Positions 26,381-33,905 of a DNA stretch of 34,156 nucleotides are shown here, one piece after another; within the stretch, counting starts at the first letter, position 1; every line of letters starts with the position of its first letter. The notes beneath the pieces were generated by a model, which saw nothing but the letters and a program-made list of their open reading frames with translations, had not been told where the DNA came from and did not search any database. The position numbers and the translations under genes are program-made. Location: NCBI GenBank assembly GCA_026418615.1, contig JAOAAY010000022.1:19768-53923 (forward strand). The letters are read 5' to 3'. Source of the DNA: Candidatus Sumerlaeaceae bacterium (lineage in GTDB: Bacteria > Sumerlaeota > Sumerlaeia > Sumerlaeales > Sumerlaeaceae).

Positions 26381-27586
26381 ATGAAATGGCTCAACAGTCA
26401 GACCGCAGCGGCGGCAGCCGCCATCATCATCGCGGTGGCCGCACCGTGCCGCGGAGAGACAACCATGCCGCTTGAGGCGGAAGTCGAAGCACGCATTCGG
26501 ACTGTCAAGGTTGCCGGTGCCACGGTGGACATGGGCACCTCCCTCTCCGAAAATCTTCCACGCATCCCCTACACTCAGCAGGCCGGAGGGCCGTGCATGG
26601 TCTTCTCGGACGATCCGGAATATTTCCGCGTGCCCGAGGGCATCGGCGCCCGCGAGACCGTCAAACCCGGCGTCGTCCGCATGTATGTTTACCATGTCAA
26701 TGGCACGACCGACTCGGCCAAACGGATCACAGCCGTCATTGATAACCTTGGCAGCCGCCCCATGACGCTCAAATTCCGCCGTTACGCTTTCGCTGGTCCG
26801 AGCAAGAACTATCACGCTGTGGGGAAGGAAGGGCTCGTTGAGTTTCTCTCCGGAACGAAATTGCCACCGCCCCGAACCATTCCGCCGGGCGGAAGTGAAA
26901 CCCTTGACCCGGCCATGGAGGCTGTGCCGGTGGATTACGACGAACTTGTTCATGGATTTTACGAGTTCGAGGTTGATCAGCCCGCCCGCCTGACAACGCT
27001 TCAGACCACGCTTGACACTTCCGGGCCCGTGGCGTCCGCGCGCCTCGAAAAACCGCTCGTGACGAAAAAGGCCAGCGGGGCCGGACGCGGCTTTTTCCCG
27101 TTCAGCGATTACACCATTGCCAACGCGCCCGGCTATGTTCTCGACTCGGTCAACGGGCCGGCCCAGTTGATCGTGGCCGACGGTGTGGATGATCGTTGGA
27201 TCACCGGACACGACGGAGATTCAACCATCCCGGCACAGAACAAAGGCAATTATGGCGTACTGTACAACATCCGCCTCCAGCGCCAGTCGTCCGACGGCCG
27301 CGGGCTCGCATTGATCGCCTGGAACCATCGCAGTGAGAACAAGTGGTGCTGGGCTTTGGCCGCTGCGATGATCGTCAGCAAAGGCCGCTTCCCCGCCGGA
27401 CTTGTCCAGATCCCCGCCGAAAAGATATTCATGCGCGGCGCACCAGAGGCATCTGTCATCCAGATCTTCCCCCCGGTGCCCAAGGGCAAGACAGACACCA
27501 TCGAATTAGTGTTCTCGCCGCCGGGCGCATCCTGTCTGCCCGTGCCGCTGGTCTTCTACCCCATTGACTGGCCGTCAGCCCGCTAA
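26381..27586 (+). CDS. Exported protein of unknown function
   Basis: The protein has 401 residues. A signal peptide (Ala-rich core at about 8-22, likely cleavage near APCRG) is followed by a mature chain of mostly beta character. It lacks motifs I can place in a family. Notable segments are the acidic DDPEYF, VYHVNGTTDSAKRITAVIDNLGSRPMTLKFRRYAFAG (a beta-sandwich-like stretch near 104-140), and a late FMRGAPEASVIQIFPPVPKG. Three Cys outside the signal peptide could form disulfides. ATG 26381 follows a good AAGGAAGG element. It lies 20 bases before the SurA-like gene on the same strand, so a role in the cell envelope, possibly as a client or partner, is plausible. Confidence 0.75.
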   Translation: MKWLNSQTAAAAAAIIIAVAAPCRGETTMPLEAEVEARIRTVKVAGATVDMGTSLSENLPRIPYTQQAGGPCMVFSDDPEYFRVPEGIGARETVKPGVVRMYVYHVNGTTDSAKRITAVIDNLGSRPMTLKFRRYAFAGPSKNYHAVGKEGLVEFLSGTKLPPPRTIPPGGSETLDPAMEAVPVDYDELVHGFYEFEVDQPARLTTLQTTLDTSGPVASARLEKPLVTKKASGAGRGFFPFSDYTIANAPGYVLDSVNGPAQLIVADGVDDRWITGHDGDSTIPAQNKGNYGVLYNIRLQRQSSDGRGLALIAWNHRSENKWCWALAAAMIVSKGRFPAGLVQIPAEKIFMRGAPEASVIQIFPPVPKGKTDTIELVFSPPGASCLPVPLVFYPIDWPSAR

Positions 27587-27606
27587 GGTCGGGCCACAGG
27601 CCGCCC

Positions 27607-28656
27607 ATGAATCGCCTCGTCGCCTCCATCGCAGCATTTGGAGTCGCCGCCTGCATCACTGCGGCTGACGCAGCCGCGCGAACGGTGGATCGGGTCGTGG
27701 CAAAACTCAACGAGGACATCATCATGCAAAGCGATGTGGATGATTTCCTTGACCGCCGGTCGCGCCAGACGGGCGAGCGCGAGACCCTGAACGAGGAAAA
27801 CCTCGAGGCATTGTTCGACCGCACCCTCCTGCTGCAGGAAGCCAAGAAAAACCTAGGCAAAGAGCCGGAGCAGGACCTCATGCAGGAAGTGCAGGAGACT
27901 GTGGCCGAATTGCGCGCGCGCTACCCGTCCCAAGAGGCATTCATGAAGGAACTGGCCCGCCGCGACCTGACCCTCGACAGCCTCAAGGAACGCCTTCTGA
28001 AAAACGCCCGGACGGACTTTCGCGTTTATCGTGCCGTGGCGTCGCGATTCATGATCACGGATGCCGATGTGGAGCGATTTGAGGCCGCCGAACGCGCAGC
28101 GGGACGCACACCCCTTGCCCTGTCGCTGCGCCGCTTGTGCGTGCCTGTTGAGGGCAGCGGCGCCGCAGCCGAAACCCAAGCGCGCGAAGAGGTGAAACAA
28201 CTCCTCAGCCGCATTCAGCGCGAAGGGCTGAGGTTCCCCGACGGCGTCAAAAAGTATTCCAAGGTGCCGGGAGCCGCTGTGGACGGCGGGAGCCTGGGAC
28301 TCATGGATCTTGATAAACTCGCGCCGGCCGTTCAGCGGGCCGTGGCGGACCTTAAGCCCGGCGAGGTCAGCCAGCCGGTCATTGCCGGTTCCTACGCCTG
28401 TGTTTTCTATGTCGAAGGCCGCCGCGAGGCGCGGGCGTTGCTTTTCGAAAAGCGTTTTCGCGAGGAGCGCCAACGCTTGCTCACAGAACTTCGCCGGCGC
28501 GCCCACTTGCAGGTCTATGACCCGACACTGAAAAGATGTATTCCGAAATCCTACCGCAATGCCGACGCGGCCGCCGGGCAGTCCGGCGCCCAACCGCCGC
28601 CAGCCACGGCATGGGAGCACTGGGAACGCGAGCACGGCCGCGTTCGCAACCCGTGA
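27607..28656 (+). CDS. SurA-like periplasmic chaperone/parvulin
   Basis: The protein has 349 residues. A signal peptide (cleavage near ADA-A, residue 22) is followed by the SurA N-terminal pattern VDRVVAKLNEDIIMQSDVDDFL and a helical chaperone region to about 165. One parvulin-type domain spans roughly 175-280: SLRRLCVPVEG, FPDGVKKYSKVPGAAVDGGSLGLMDLDKLAPAVQRAV and LKPGEVSQPVIAGSYACVFYVEGRRE. SurA carries unfolded outer-membrane proteins across the periplasm; Escherichia coli SurA has two parvulin domains, this has one. The tail is Pro/Ala-rich. It converges with the NAGPA gene, with 17 bases between. Confidence 0.87.
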   Translation: MNRLVASIAAFGVAACITAADAAARTVDRVVAKLNEDIIMQSDVDDFLDRRSRQTGERETLNEENLEALFDRTLLLQEAKKNLGKEPEQDLMQEVQETVAELRARYPSQEAFMKELARRDLTLDSLKERLLKNARTDFRVYRAVASRFMITDADVERFEAAERAAGRTPLALSLRRLCVPVEGSGAAAETQAREEVKQLLSRIQREGLRFPDGVKKYSKVPGAAVDGGSLGLMDLDKLAPAVQRAVADLKPGEVSQPVIAGSYACVFYVEGRREARALLFEKRFREERQRLLTELRRRAHLQVYDPTLKRCIPKSYRNADAAAGQSGAQPPPATAWEHWEREHGRVRNP

Positions 28657-28673
28657 CAAGCAGATCAGAGTTT

Positions 28674-30221
28674 TCAGTTCAGGTAAAACTCGGCCGGGCT
28701 GACGCCTGCATTGGACTGCAGTGACGACTCCGTTACCCAGCCCGAGGTCGAGCCGTAGGAGAACAACCACCAGTTTTGCCCCGACGCCCGTGCGCCATTC
28801 ATGCTATGGCTGGTGATCGTCCCCGCCTGATTGGCGCCGGCCGTGGTCAACACCGGATAATTGAGACCGGGGCCGGTGCGCACAGGGGTGGAAGCAATCG
28901 TTTTGACTGGCGCCCCGCCCGAGAATGTCAGGGTTTTTGATAGGGGCTGGGCCGCCACCATCATCAGCCCGTTGACCGTGGCTCGCTCGCTGCCATCTGA
29001 CGGCACATTCACAATGCCCCGTCCCTCCACCCACATCGCCGAAGACCCGCCGCCGTCGAGCGAACAGCCGTGCGTCGCGCCCAGCGTATCGCGCATGAAC
29101 AGGCCCAGTTCGCCAAAGGTCATGCCGATGCTGCCAGATCGCCGGCCGTCAACCACGACAAAGAAAACATACGACGAGTTGAACGCCACACCCGTACGCG
29201 GATCACGCGTCGCGTCGGGCGAGGGCAGGTTGGTGATTTGACTGGCGATCAGCATCTCGCGGTCTACGCCGATGCTGCCGTACGCCTTCGTCCAGTCTTG
29301 CGGAGGATGAACTGGTGTCCGGCCGGAAAAACCGTAGTCGCGCACGATCATGCGCAACCGGATTGTCTGCCCAACCATGCACTTGCTCAGCAAAGTTGCT
29401 GCATACGAGCCTGTGCCCGACAGCACCGCACAATCAAACGGGATGGGAGCATCGCCCGTGCCGTTGCGAACCTCGAGGATGGTGCCGACGCACGAGTCGG
29501 AAGTGGTTCCGTGCGGCAGCGGCAGCGCGGGCCGGTTCACGCGCATCACCACCTCGACGCCGCCCGATGCCGTCTTCGTGGAGTTGGCCCACTGCGGCGT
29601 GTACAGCACGAGGTCGTCCGAACCACGCTCCAAATTGACCTTCGGCAGGTTCACCTCGCTCGAATCCGCGAAGATCACTTTCTGCGGCGCCGCACCCCCG
29701 CCATTGACTACATCGCCGCCAATGGCCGGCACCCCCCAAACCGAGTACAGAAACCCGCTTCCGCCGGAAAACTCATCATAACGACGGCAAAACCAGCCGC
29801 CTTGCACCTGACCGCTCTCCGGGCGCCCCGTGTAAGGGCCGCTCGGGTAAGTTTCGCGTTCCCAATAGTCGCCGTTGATCGCGCATAGGATCCGGTTGCG
29901 CATCCCCCAAGTCTGCCAGTAATACCCGACGGAGTCATTGTAACGGTTGACCATGGAAGAAACTGTTTCCCGACCGCCGTTGGGAAGACCTGTCTTATAG
30001 AACTGACCTTGGGCGATCATGCTGTCGATCGCGTTGTTTTGCTGGGCCGTCGTGTTACTGACATCCATCCGCACAACAAAAGCCTCAACCGGTCCCGACA
30101 GCGTGAATTTCCGGTACTCGAAACCCGGCTGAATCGTCTCCCATTGGGCACAAGCCGCACGCGACAAAACGACCATCGCGGCCAGCATCAGCCATCCGCA
30201 CATAAACCGATTTTTCGACAT
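28674..30221 (-). CDS. Exported phosphodiester glycosidase (NAGPA-domain) with C-terminal SH3b domain
   Basis: The protein has 515 residues. ATG 30221 has GGAGGT 5 bases upstream, and a signal peptide ends near CAQ (residue 26). The NAGPA domain is recognised from ICAINGDYWERETYP, the middle segment RTGVAFNSSYVFFVVVDGRRSGSIGMTFGELG, and HGCSLDGGGSSAMWVEGRG, where Ser replaces the usual Asn before LDGGGS. Residues about 430-500 form a bacterial SH3 domain (TPVRTGPGLNYPVLTTAG... ending GWVTESSLQ), which commonly binds peptidoglycan. It could remove phosphodiester-linked sugars from a wall or surface polymer. It is a distant relative of the protein at 8248-5990. Confidence 0.88.
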   Translation of the reverse strand: MSKNRFMCGWLMLAAMVVLSRAACAQWETIQPGFEYRKFTLSGPVEAFVVRMDVSNTTAQQNNAIDSMIAQGQFYKTGLPNGGRETVSSMVNRYNDSVGYYWQTWGMRNRILCAINGDYWERETYPSGPYTGRPESGQVQGGWFCRRYDEFSGGSGFLYSVWGVPAIGGDVVNGGGAAPQKVIFADSSEVNLPKVNLERGSDDLVLYTPQWANSTKTASGGVEVVMRVNRPALPLPHGTTSDSCVGTILEVRNGTGDAPIPFDCAVLSGTGSYAATLLSKCMVGQTIRLRMIVRDYGFSGRTPVHPPQDWTKAYGSIGVDREMLIASQITNLPSPDATRDPRTGVAFNSSYVFFVVVDGRRSGSIGMTFGELGLFMRDTLGATHGCSLDGGGSSAMWVEGRGIVNVPSDGSERATVNGLMMVAAQPLSKTLTFSGGAPVKTIASTPVRTGPGLNYPVLTTAGANQAGTITSHSMNGARASGQNWWLFSYGSTSGWVTESSLQSNAGVSPAEFYLN

Positions 30222-30361
30222 GCCCCACCTCCAGACTATGGCCGCCTTCTGCCGTTGTCGCAGCCTCTATGAGCCATAATCAACCTCGAACGCGTCCGTG
30301 CTATGGAGCGATCGGAGCATAGGCATTGACCCCGCGGCCCTTGCATCGTGCGCTGACCCGT

Positions 30362-31189
30362 ATGACCCGACACCTCCCGTTTCCAAACCGACCCCGCCTC
30401 ATCATCCGCCTCGACGACGCCGGATTCTGCCACGCAGCCAACATGGCCGTGGAGCGAGTCCTCGACGCGGGCATGGCCACAGCCGTCAGCGTGATGGCCG
30501 TCACTCCCTGGCTGCATGAGGCGGCCGAGATCCTGGCGCGTCATCCCGAGGTCAGCGTCGGATTGCACACCTGCCTCAACTGCGAATGGACGCCCTATCG
30601 CTGGGGCCCCGTGCTTCCGCCGCGCGATGTGCCGTCACTCGTGGATGCGCGCGGCTGCTTCTTCGGCACCCGCGCCGAACTGATGGCTCACGGCTGCGAC
30701 CCCGACGAGGCCGAAGCCGAACTGCGCGCCCAACTCGACCGCCTCCTCAACCACGGATTGCGCATTTCCTATCTCGACACTCACATGGGCACGGCCGCAT
30801 CCACGCTGGAACTCCGCATGCGGCTCGAGCGCATCGCCCGCGATCACGACCTCTGCTTGTCCCAATCACTCGGGGAAATGCCCGGCCCGGATGTGTACAG
30901 TATCGCCCCCGGGCGGAAAACCGACGCCCTGCTGGATGCTCTGACCGCCCTGGCATCTCCCGGCCTGTACTTGTCCGTGTTTCATGTCGGGACGGATACG
31001 CCTGAAATGGCCGTGCTGCGCGATTTGAACCCGCACGGACTGACCGCCATGGCACGCCACCGGCAGGCCGAGGCCGACGCTTTGTGCGATCCGCGCGTCA
31101 AGGCCGCCATCAAGGCTCTGGACATCGAACTTGTCGGCTACGATGTACTCCGTCGCGAGGCTCGCGACACGAGGGCCCCCTCCGACTGA
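30362..31189 (+). CDS. YdjC/ChbG-family carbohydrate deacetylase
   Basis: The protein has about 275 residues. The metal-site motifs are present: LDDAGFCHAAN (two Asp), VGLHTCLNCEW (His), and a second His in DTHMG. The family removes acetyl groups from chitooligosaccharides or other acetylated sugars (ChbG), and HpnK acts in hopanoid synthesis. ATG 30362 lacks a good Shine-Dalgarno; TTG 30326 has GGAG 8 bases upstream and would add 12 residues, so the start is open. It is divergent from the NAGPA gene across 140 bases and converges with the methyltransferase gene 9 bases on. Sugar deacetylation would fit other polysaccharide genes in the window. Confidence 0.88.
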   Translation: MTRHLPFPNRPRLIIRLDDAGFCHAANMAVERVLDAGMATAVSVMAVTPWLHEAAEILARHPEVSVGLHTCLNCEWTPYRWGPVLPPRDVPSLVDARGCFFGTRAELMAHGCDPDEAEAELRAQLDRLLNHGLRISYLDTHMGTAASTLELRMRLERIARDHDLCLSQSLGEMPGPDVYSIAPGRKTDALLDALTALASPGLYLSVFHVGTDTPEMAVLRDLNPHGLTAMARHRQAEADALCDPRVKAAIKALDIELVGYDVLRREARDTRAPSD

Positions 31190-31198
31190 ACCCAACCG

Positions 31199-32143
31199 TC
31201 ACCGCCGCACGGCGTGCACCAGGATGCATTCGGAGTCGCCCGCCCGGTAGCGCTCCCCGTCATAACCGCCATAGACCGCCACCACCCGCAAGCCCCGCTG
31301 GCGCAGCGCCCGCACAAGTTCGTCGCGCGTGTACAATCGCAGCCGGTATTGCGCCGTCTCGGTGATATCCGGCCCGCGGAATACCGTCCGATTCTCCAAC
31401 ACCCGCCGCGCCGGATCGTAGCGAAACTCCTCCTCCACGCTGAAACGCCCAACGGAAAAATGACGCCGCGGATGTTCGGCCACCGCCGCAAGGACCGGGC
31501 GCGGATTCGGCTGCTCCATCAGAAAACCTCCGCCCGGCCGCAAAACACGCGCCGCACCGTCCAAGATTATCATATTCGGATCGGCTGTCGCCGACGCGCT
31601 CGCGCCCGCTCTCGCCTCCGCCGCCCGGCCCAACGCACCCAGCCGATACACGCCGTGATCCGCACCCACAAGGTTGCGCTCGTAAAACACCCGCGGAAGA
31701 CGCCACACCTCGCGGTGCGAAATGCCCGCCGCCGGCGTATCGTCGCAGGGCTCTGCGTGAAAGTAACCGAAACTGTTGAATAACAGAAGAACCGCGTCAA
31801 ACCCCGCCGCCCCAAACGGGAGCGCGCGCATATCCGCCGCAACCGGCGCCAGGCGCCGACCGGGCGCTCCGCGCAGCCCCTTTCGGGCCGTGGCAAGGTA
31901 CTCGCGGTTTCGATCGAGCGCCACCACCCAATACTCCCGCGCCAGCAAACGCGCATGCCGGCCAAAACCGGCCGCAAGGTCAAGGACGCGCCCGCCCGGG
32001 GTCAGCCCCAAAACCCTTTTTGCGAACTCCGCCTCCTGACGCGTGCGCTCCGGCGACAGCAAATGCCGCCGATAAACCTCGCCGTACACACGCCCAAAGT
32101 ACGAAACCGTCCAGTCCGACTCCGGCCGTCGCCCTGCCGTCAC
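31199..32143 (-). CDS. Class I SAM-dependent methyltransferase
   Basis: The protein has 314 residues. Motif I, VLDLAAGFGRHARLLA, is near residue 55, followed by VVALDRNREYLATARKG (the acidic end of strand 2) and APVAADMRALPFGAAGFDAVLLLFNSFGYF (motifs post-I and II). An insert at about 155-195 (GVYRLGALGRAAEARAGASASATAD) is Ala-rich and may be a loop. The substrate is unknown. The start GTG has no clear Shine-Dalgarno; the gene follows the Pro/Ala-rich protein gene by 12 bases and is probably in one transcript with it. Confidence 0.85.
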   Translation of the reverse strand: MTAGRRPESDWTVSYFGRVYGEVYRRHLLSPERTRQEAEFAKRVLGLTPGGRVLDLAAGFGRHARLLAREYWVVALDRNREYLATARKGLRGAPGRRLAPVAADMRALPFGAAGFDAVLLLFNSFGYFHAEPCDDTPAAGISHREVWRLPRVFYERNLVGADHGVYRLGALGRAAEARAGASASATADPNMIILDGAARVLRPGGGFLMEQPNPRPVLAAVAEHPRRHFSVGRFSVEEEFRYDPARRVLENRTVFRGPDITETAQYRLRLYTRDELVRALRQRGLRVVAVYGGYDGERYRAGDSECILVHAVRR

Positions 32144-32155
32144 AGATCGCGCCGC

Positions 32156-32692
32156 TCAAAGAGGTTTTGCGGGCACACCGAGATCCTCGGCAGCGCCGCC
32201 CGACCCCCCGCGCAGAATCGCCGGACCCGACGGCTGGAGTTTGCGCGGATTCAGGATCACCACGCCGGGCTCATCCGCCAGTTCTTCCTCGTTGTACTCC
32301 ACTTTGCGCGTCCGAATGGCCTCAATCATGCCCTTCGTGACCTCTTTCACATGGCCCGTCACAGCCGGCGCGGCCGCTGCGCCCCCGCCGGCCGGTTTCC
32401 CACCGGCAGGCCGCGCCTCCCGGCGCCCCGCAGGAGCCGTTGTGGCCCCAGCCCCGGCCTGCGTTTGCGGTTTCGCGGTCGGCCGCGGCGTCGGCGTGCT
32501 GCGCGACAAGCGCTCACGCGAATAATTGTTCGGATCCGTAATGCCCACCGACCTGTCACGGCGCGGCGTCGGCGCAGGCGTGCGCGCCGGAGCCGGCGTG
32601 CCCGCTGGTGCCGCCGCCTGAGAAAAACCGACCGCGCACATCCCAATCAGCCCGATGGCGACAAGCCCAACCAACCCGTTGCGAATCATCAT
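32156..32692 (-). CDS. Exported Pro/Ala-rich protein of unknown function
   Basis: The protein has 178 residues from ATG 32692 (GAGG 5 bases upstream; GTG 32698 is also open). A signal peptide or membrane anchor (GLVGLVAIGLIGMCAVGFSQA) is followed by a low-complexity Pro/Thr/Ala/Arg linker of about 90 residues. A compact C-terminal part of about 65 residues (VTGHVKEVTKGMIEAIRTRKVEYNEEELADEPGVVILNPRKL...) is the likely functional segment. I do not recognise it. The layout suggests a periplasmic or envelope-spanning tether. It may be co-transcribed with the methyltransferase gene. Confidence 0.65.
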   Translation of the reverse strand: MMIRNGLVGLVAIGLIGMCAVGFSQAAAPAGTPAPARTPAPTPRRDRSVGITDPNNYSRERLSRSTPTPRPTAKPQTQAGAGATTAPAGRREARPAGGKPAGGGAAAAPAVTGHVKEVTKGMIEAIRTRKVEYNEEELADEPGVVILNPRKLQPSGPAILRGGSGGAAEDLGVPAKPL

Positions 32693-32769
32693 AGACACCT
32701 CTTACAGCGAAAGCCGTGCCTCAAACGCAAGCCCCATGGTGCAGATCCTTTCCCGTGCCGGCAACCGCT

Positions 32770-32841
32770 CCCGATCGGGCAAAACCGCAGGCGTCGCGCC
32801 CCACCCCCCCACGCGCCAAGCCACTGCCGGCGTCGCGCCCC
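32770..32841. promoter_or_regulatory. Palindrome and 13-bp direct repeats upstream of the Pro/Ala-rich protein gene
   Basis: The 159-base gap 32693-32851 holds a perfect palindrome CCCGATCGGG (32770-32779) and two copies of GGCGTCGCGCCCC at 32790-32802 and 32829-32841, 39 bases apart. Direct repeats spaced by nearly four helical turns could be paired operator sites for the downstream gene on the - strand. High GC content raises the chance of accidental repeats. Confidence 0.35.
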
Positions 32842-32851
32842 GGCCTGCTCC

Positions 32852-33250
32852 TCAGCGCCCGCGTTTGCGTACCTGCGTGTCGCCCGCAAGAGCCGACCGT
32901 GCCCGATTCGCCAGAATCTCCGTCACATGCGACGAGCGGCCAATATAAGGCCCCAACAGGAACTCCACGCCCGGATGCCGTTTTTGAGCATCCTCCAGCA
33001 GCGACGGAATATCCTCGCACACATGGTTGCCCGTGTGCAGGAAATAAGGCACCGCCACCACACACTGCGCCCCCGCGGCCACCGCCTCGTCAATGGCACG
33101 CGGAATGTTCGGCTCCGCACACTCCAGAAAACCCGCAGACACCCGGTCAAACAACCCGCGCCCCCTCACCGCCTCCACGACTCGCCAGACATCATCGTTG
33201 CCCTCAGGACGCGGACTGCCATGCGCCAGAATCAGCAATGCAGCCTTCAC
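32852..33250 (-). CDS. CbiX-type sirohydrochlorin/cobalt chelatase, short form (paralogue 1)
   Basis: The protein has 132 residues from GTG 33250, with GGAGGT 9 bases upstream and a GTGA overlap with the stop of paralogue 2. Both metal-site histidines expected for short CbiX are present: LILAHGSPRPEG near the start and PYFLHTGNHVCEDIP near 70-84. The family inserts cobalt, iron or nickel into sirohydrochlorin for cobalamin, siroheme or factor F430. Short CbiX normally works as a homodimer; with a paralogue made from the same transcript, a heterodimer is possible. The substrate metal cannot be told. The C-terminus is basic (QVRKRGR). Confidence 0.85.
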   Translation of the reverse strand: MKAALLILAHGSPRPEGNDDVWRVVEAVRGRGLFDRVSAGFLECAEPNIPRAIDEAVAAGAQCVVAVPYFLHTGNHVCEDIPSLLEDAQKRHPGVEFLLGPYIGRSSHVTEILANRARSALAGDTQVRKRGR

Positions 33251-33720
33251 AGCGGTCGCACCTCCGGCGACGCATGCGGACACGCCAGCGTCCCAAACAA
33301 CGGACACTCCGCCCGCGCAATGCAGTAGCGCGGCGCCGCCAACATGTCATCGCGCCAGCGCTCCGGCGGACGCGCCCGCGCCGCCATCTCGACCACCGCG
33401 TCCGCCAGCGCGTAATCAAACGAAATCGGGCGCGCCAACACCAAATCCAGCCTCGGGAAATGCGCCCGCACCTCCTCCACGCGCTGCGGAATCACCTCGG
33501 CCGCAAACTTCCCATCCACCAGAAAATACGGCACCACCACGACCCGCCTCCCCCCCGCCAGCAGGCACCTTTCGACCGCCTCCTCGAAGGTCGGTTCGGA
33601 AAAATTCAGGTACCCCACCTCGATCGCCGCATAATTCTCCGTCTGTCGCAGCCGCGCCGCATGCTCCTCCAGCGTCCGCCCCGCCCCGCACAGCAACGAC
33701 CCGTGCGAGAGGAGGATCAT
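33247..33720 (-). CDS. CbiX-like protein (paralogue 2) with altered metal site and Cys-containing tail
   Basis: The protein has 157 residues from ATG 33720, with GGA 5 bases upstream; the longer frame begins outside the fold. It has the first CbiX motif LLSHGSLLCGAGRT and the second-motif frame VVVVPYFLVDGKFAAEVIP. The His seen in paralogue 1 (TGNHV) is replaced by Phe (DGKFA), so one metal ligand is missing. A 35-residue tail has three Cys and a His (CIARAEC, LACPH) that could bind a metal or Fe-S cluster. It may be the regulatory or degenerate half of a two-gene chelatase, comparable to two-domain long CbiX/SirB proteins. It lies 120-185 bases from the CRISPR repeats. Confidence 0.75.
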   Translation of the reverse strand: MILLSHGSLLCGAGRTLEEHAARLRQTENYAAIEVGYLNFSEPTFEEAVERCLLAGGRRVVVVPYFLVDGKFAAEVIPQRVEEVRAHFPRLDLVLARPISFDYALADAVVEMAARARPPERWRDDMLAAPRYCIARAECPLFGTLACPHASPEVRPL

Positions 33721-33840
33721 GCCTGTCCGGTTCCTGTGGCTCAACGATGCAAACCTCCGTCTGTGGCGGCACCGAGCGCCAGCCCGCCACAACCGTACCT
33801 TCTACCAGTGCGCGCACACCCGCCGCACCTGTCAAGCCAT

Positions 33841-33868
33841 CACGCAAAACACCGCCGCACGCGGCGAC
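33841..33868 (-). repeat. Highly degenerate CRISPR repeat at the distal array end
   Basis: The bases ACCGCCGCACGCGGCGAC at 33851-33868 match the palindromic core and the GCGAC edge of the clear repeats, while the GTTTCAATC edge is lost. It ends 37 bases before the first clear repeat, about one spacer length. Read on the - strand this would be the terminal repeat, where decay is common. Confidence 0.5.
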
Positions 33869-33905
33869 TTCTCCCAAACCCACCAAGCCACGGCGATCGC
33901 AAGGT

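Noticed and set aside
33721..33905. Possible cobalamin riboswitch upstream of the CbiX genes
   Set aside because: A GCCAC-like stretch is present on the - strand, but no B12-box or ordered set of conserved elements follows; the region also holds a decayed CRISPR repeat.
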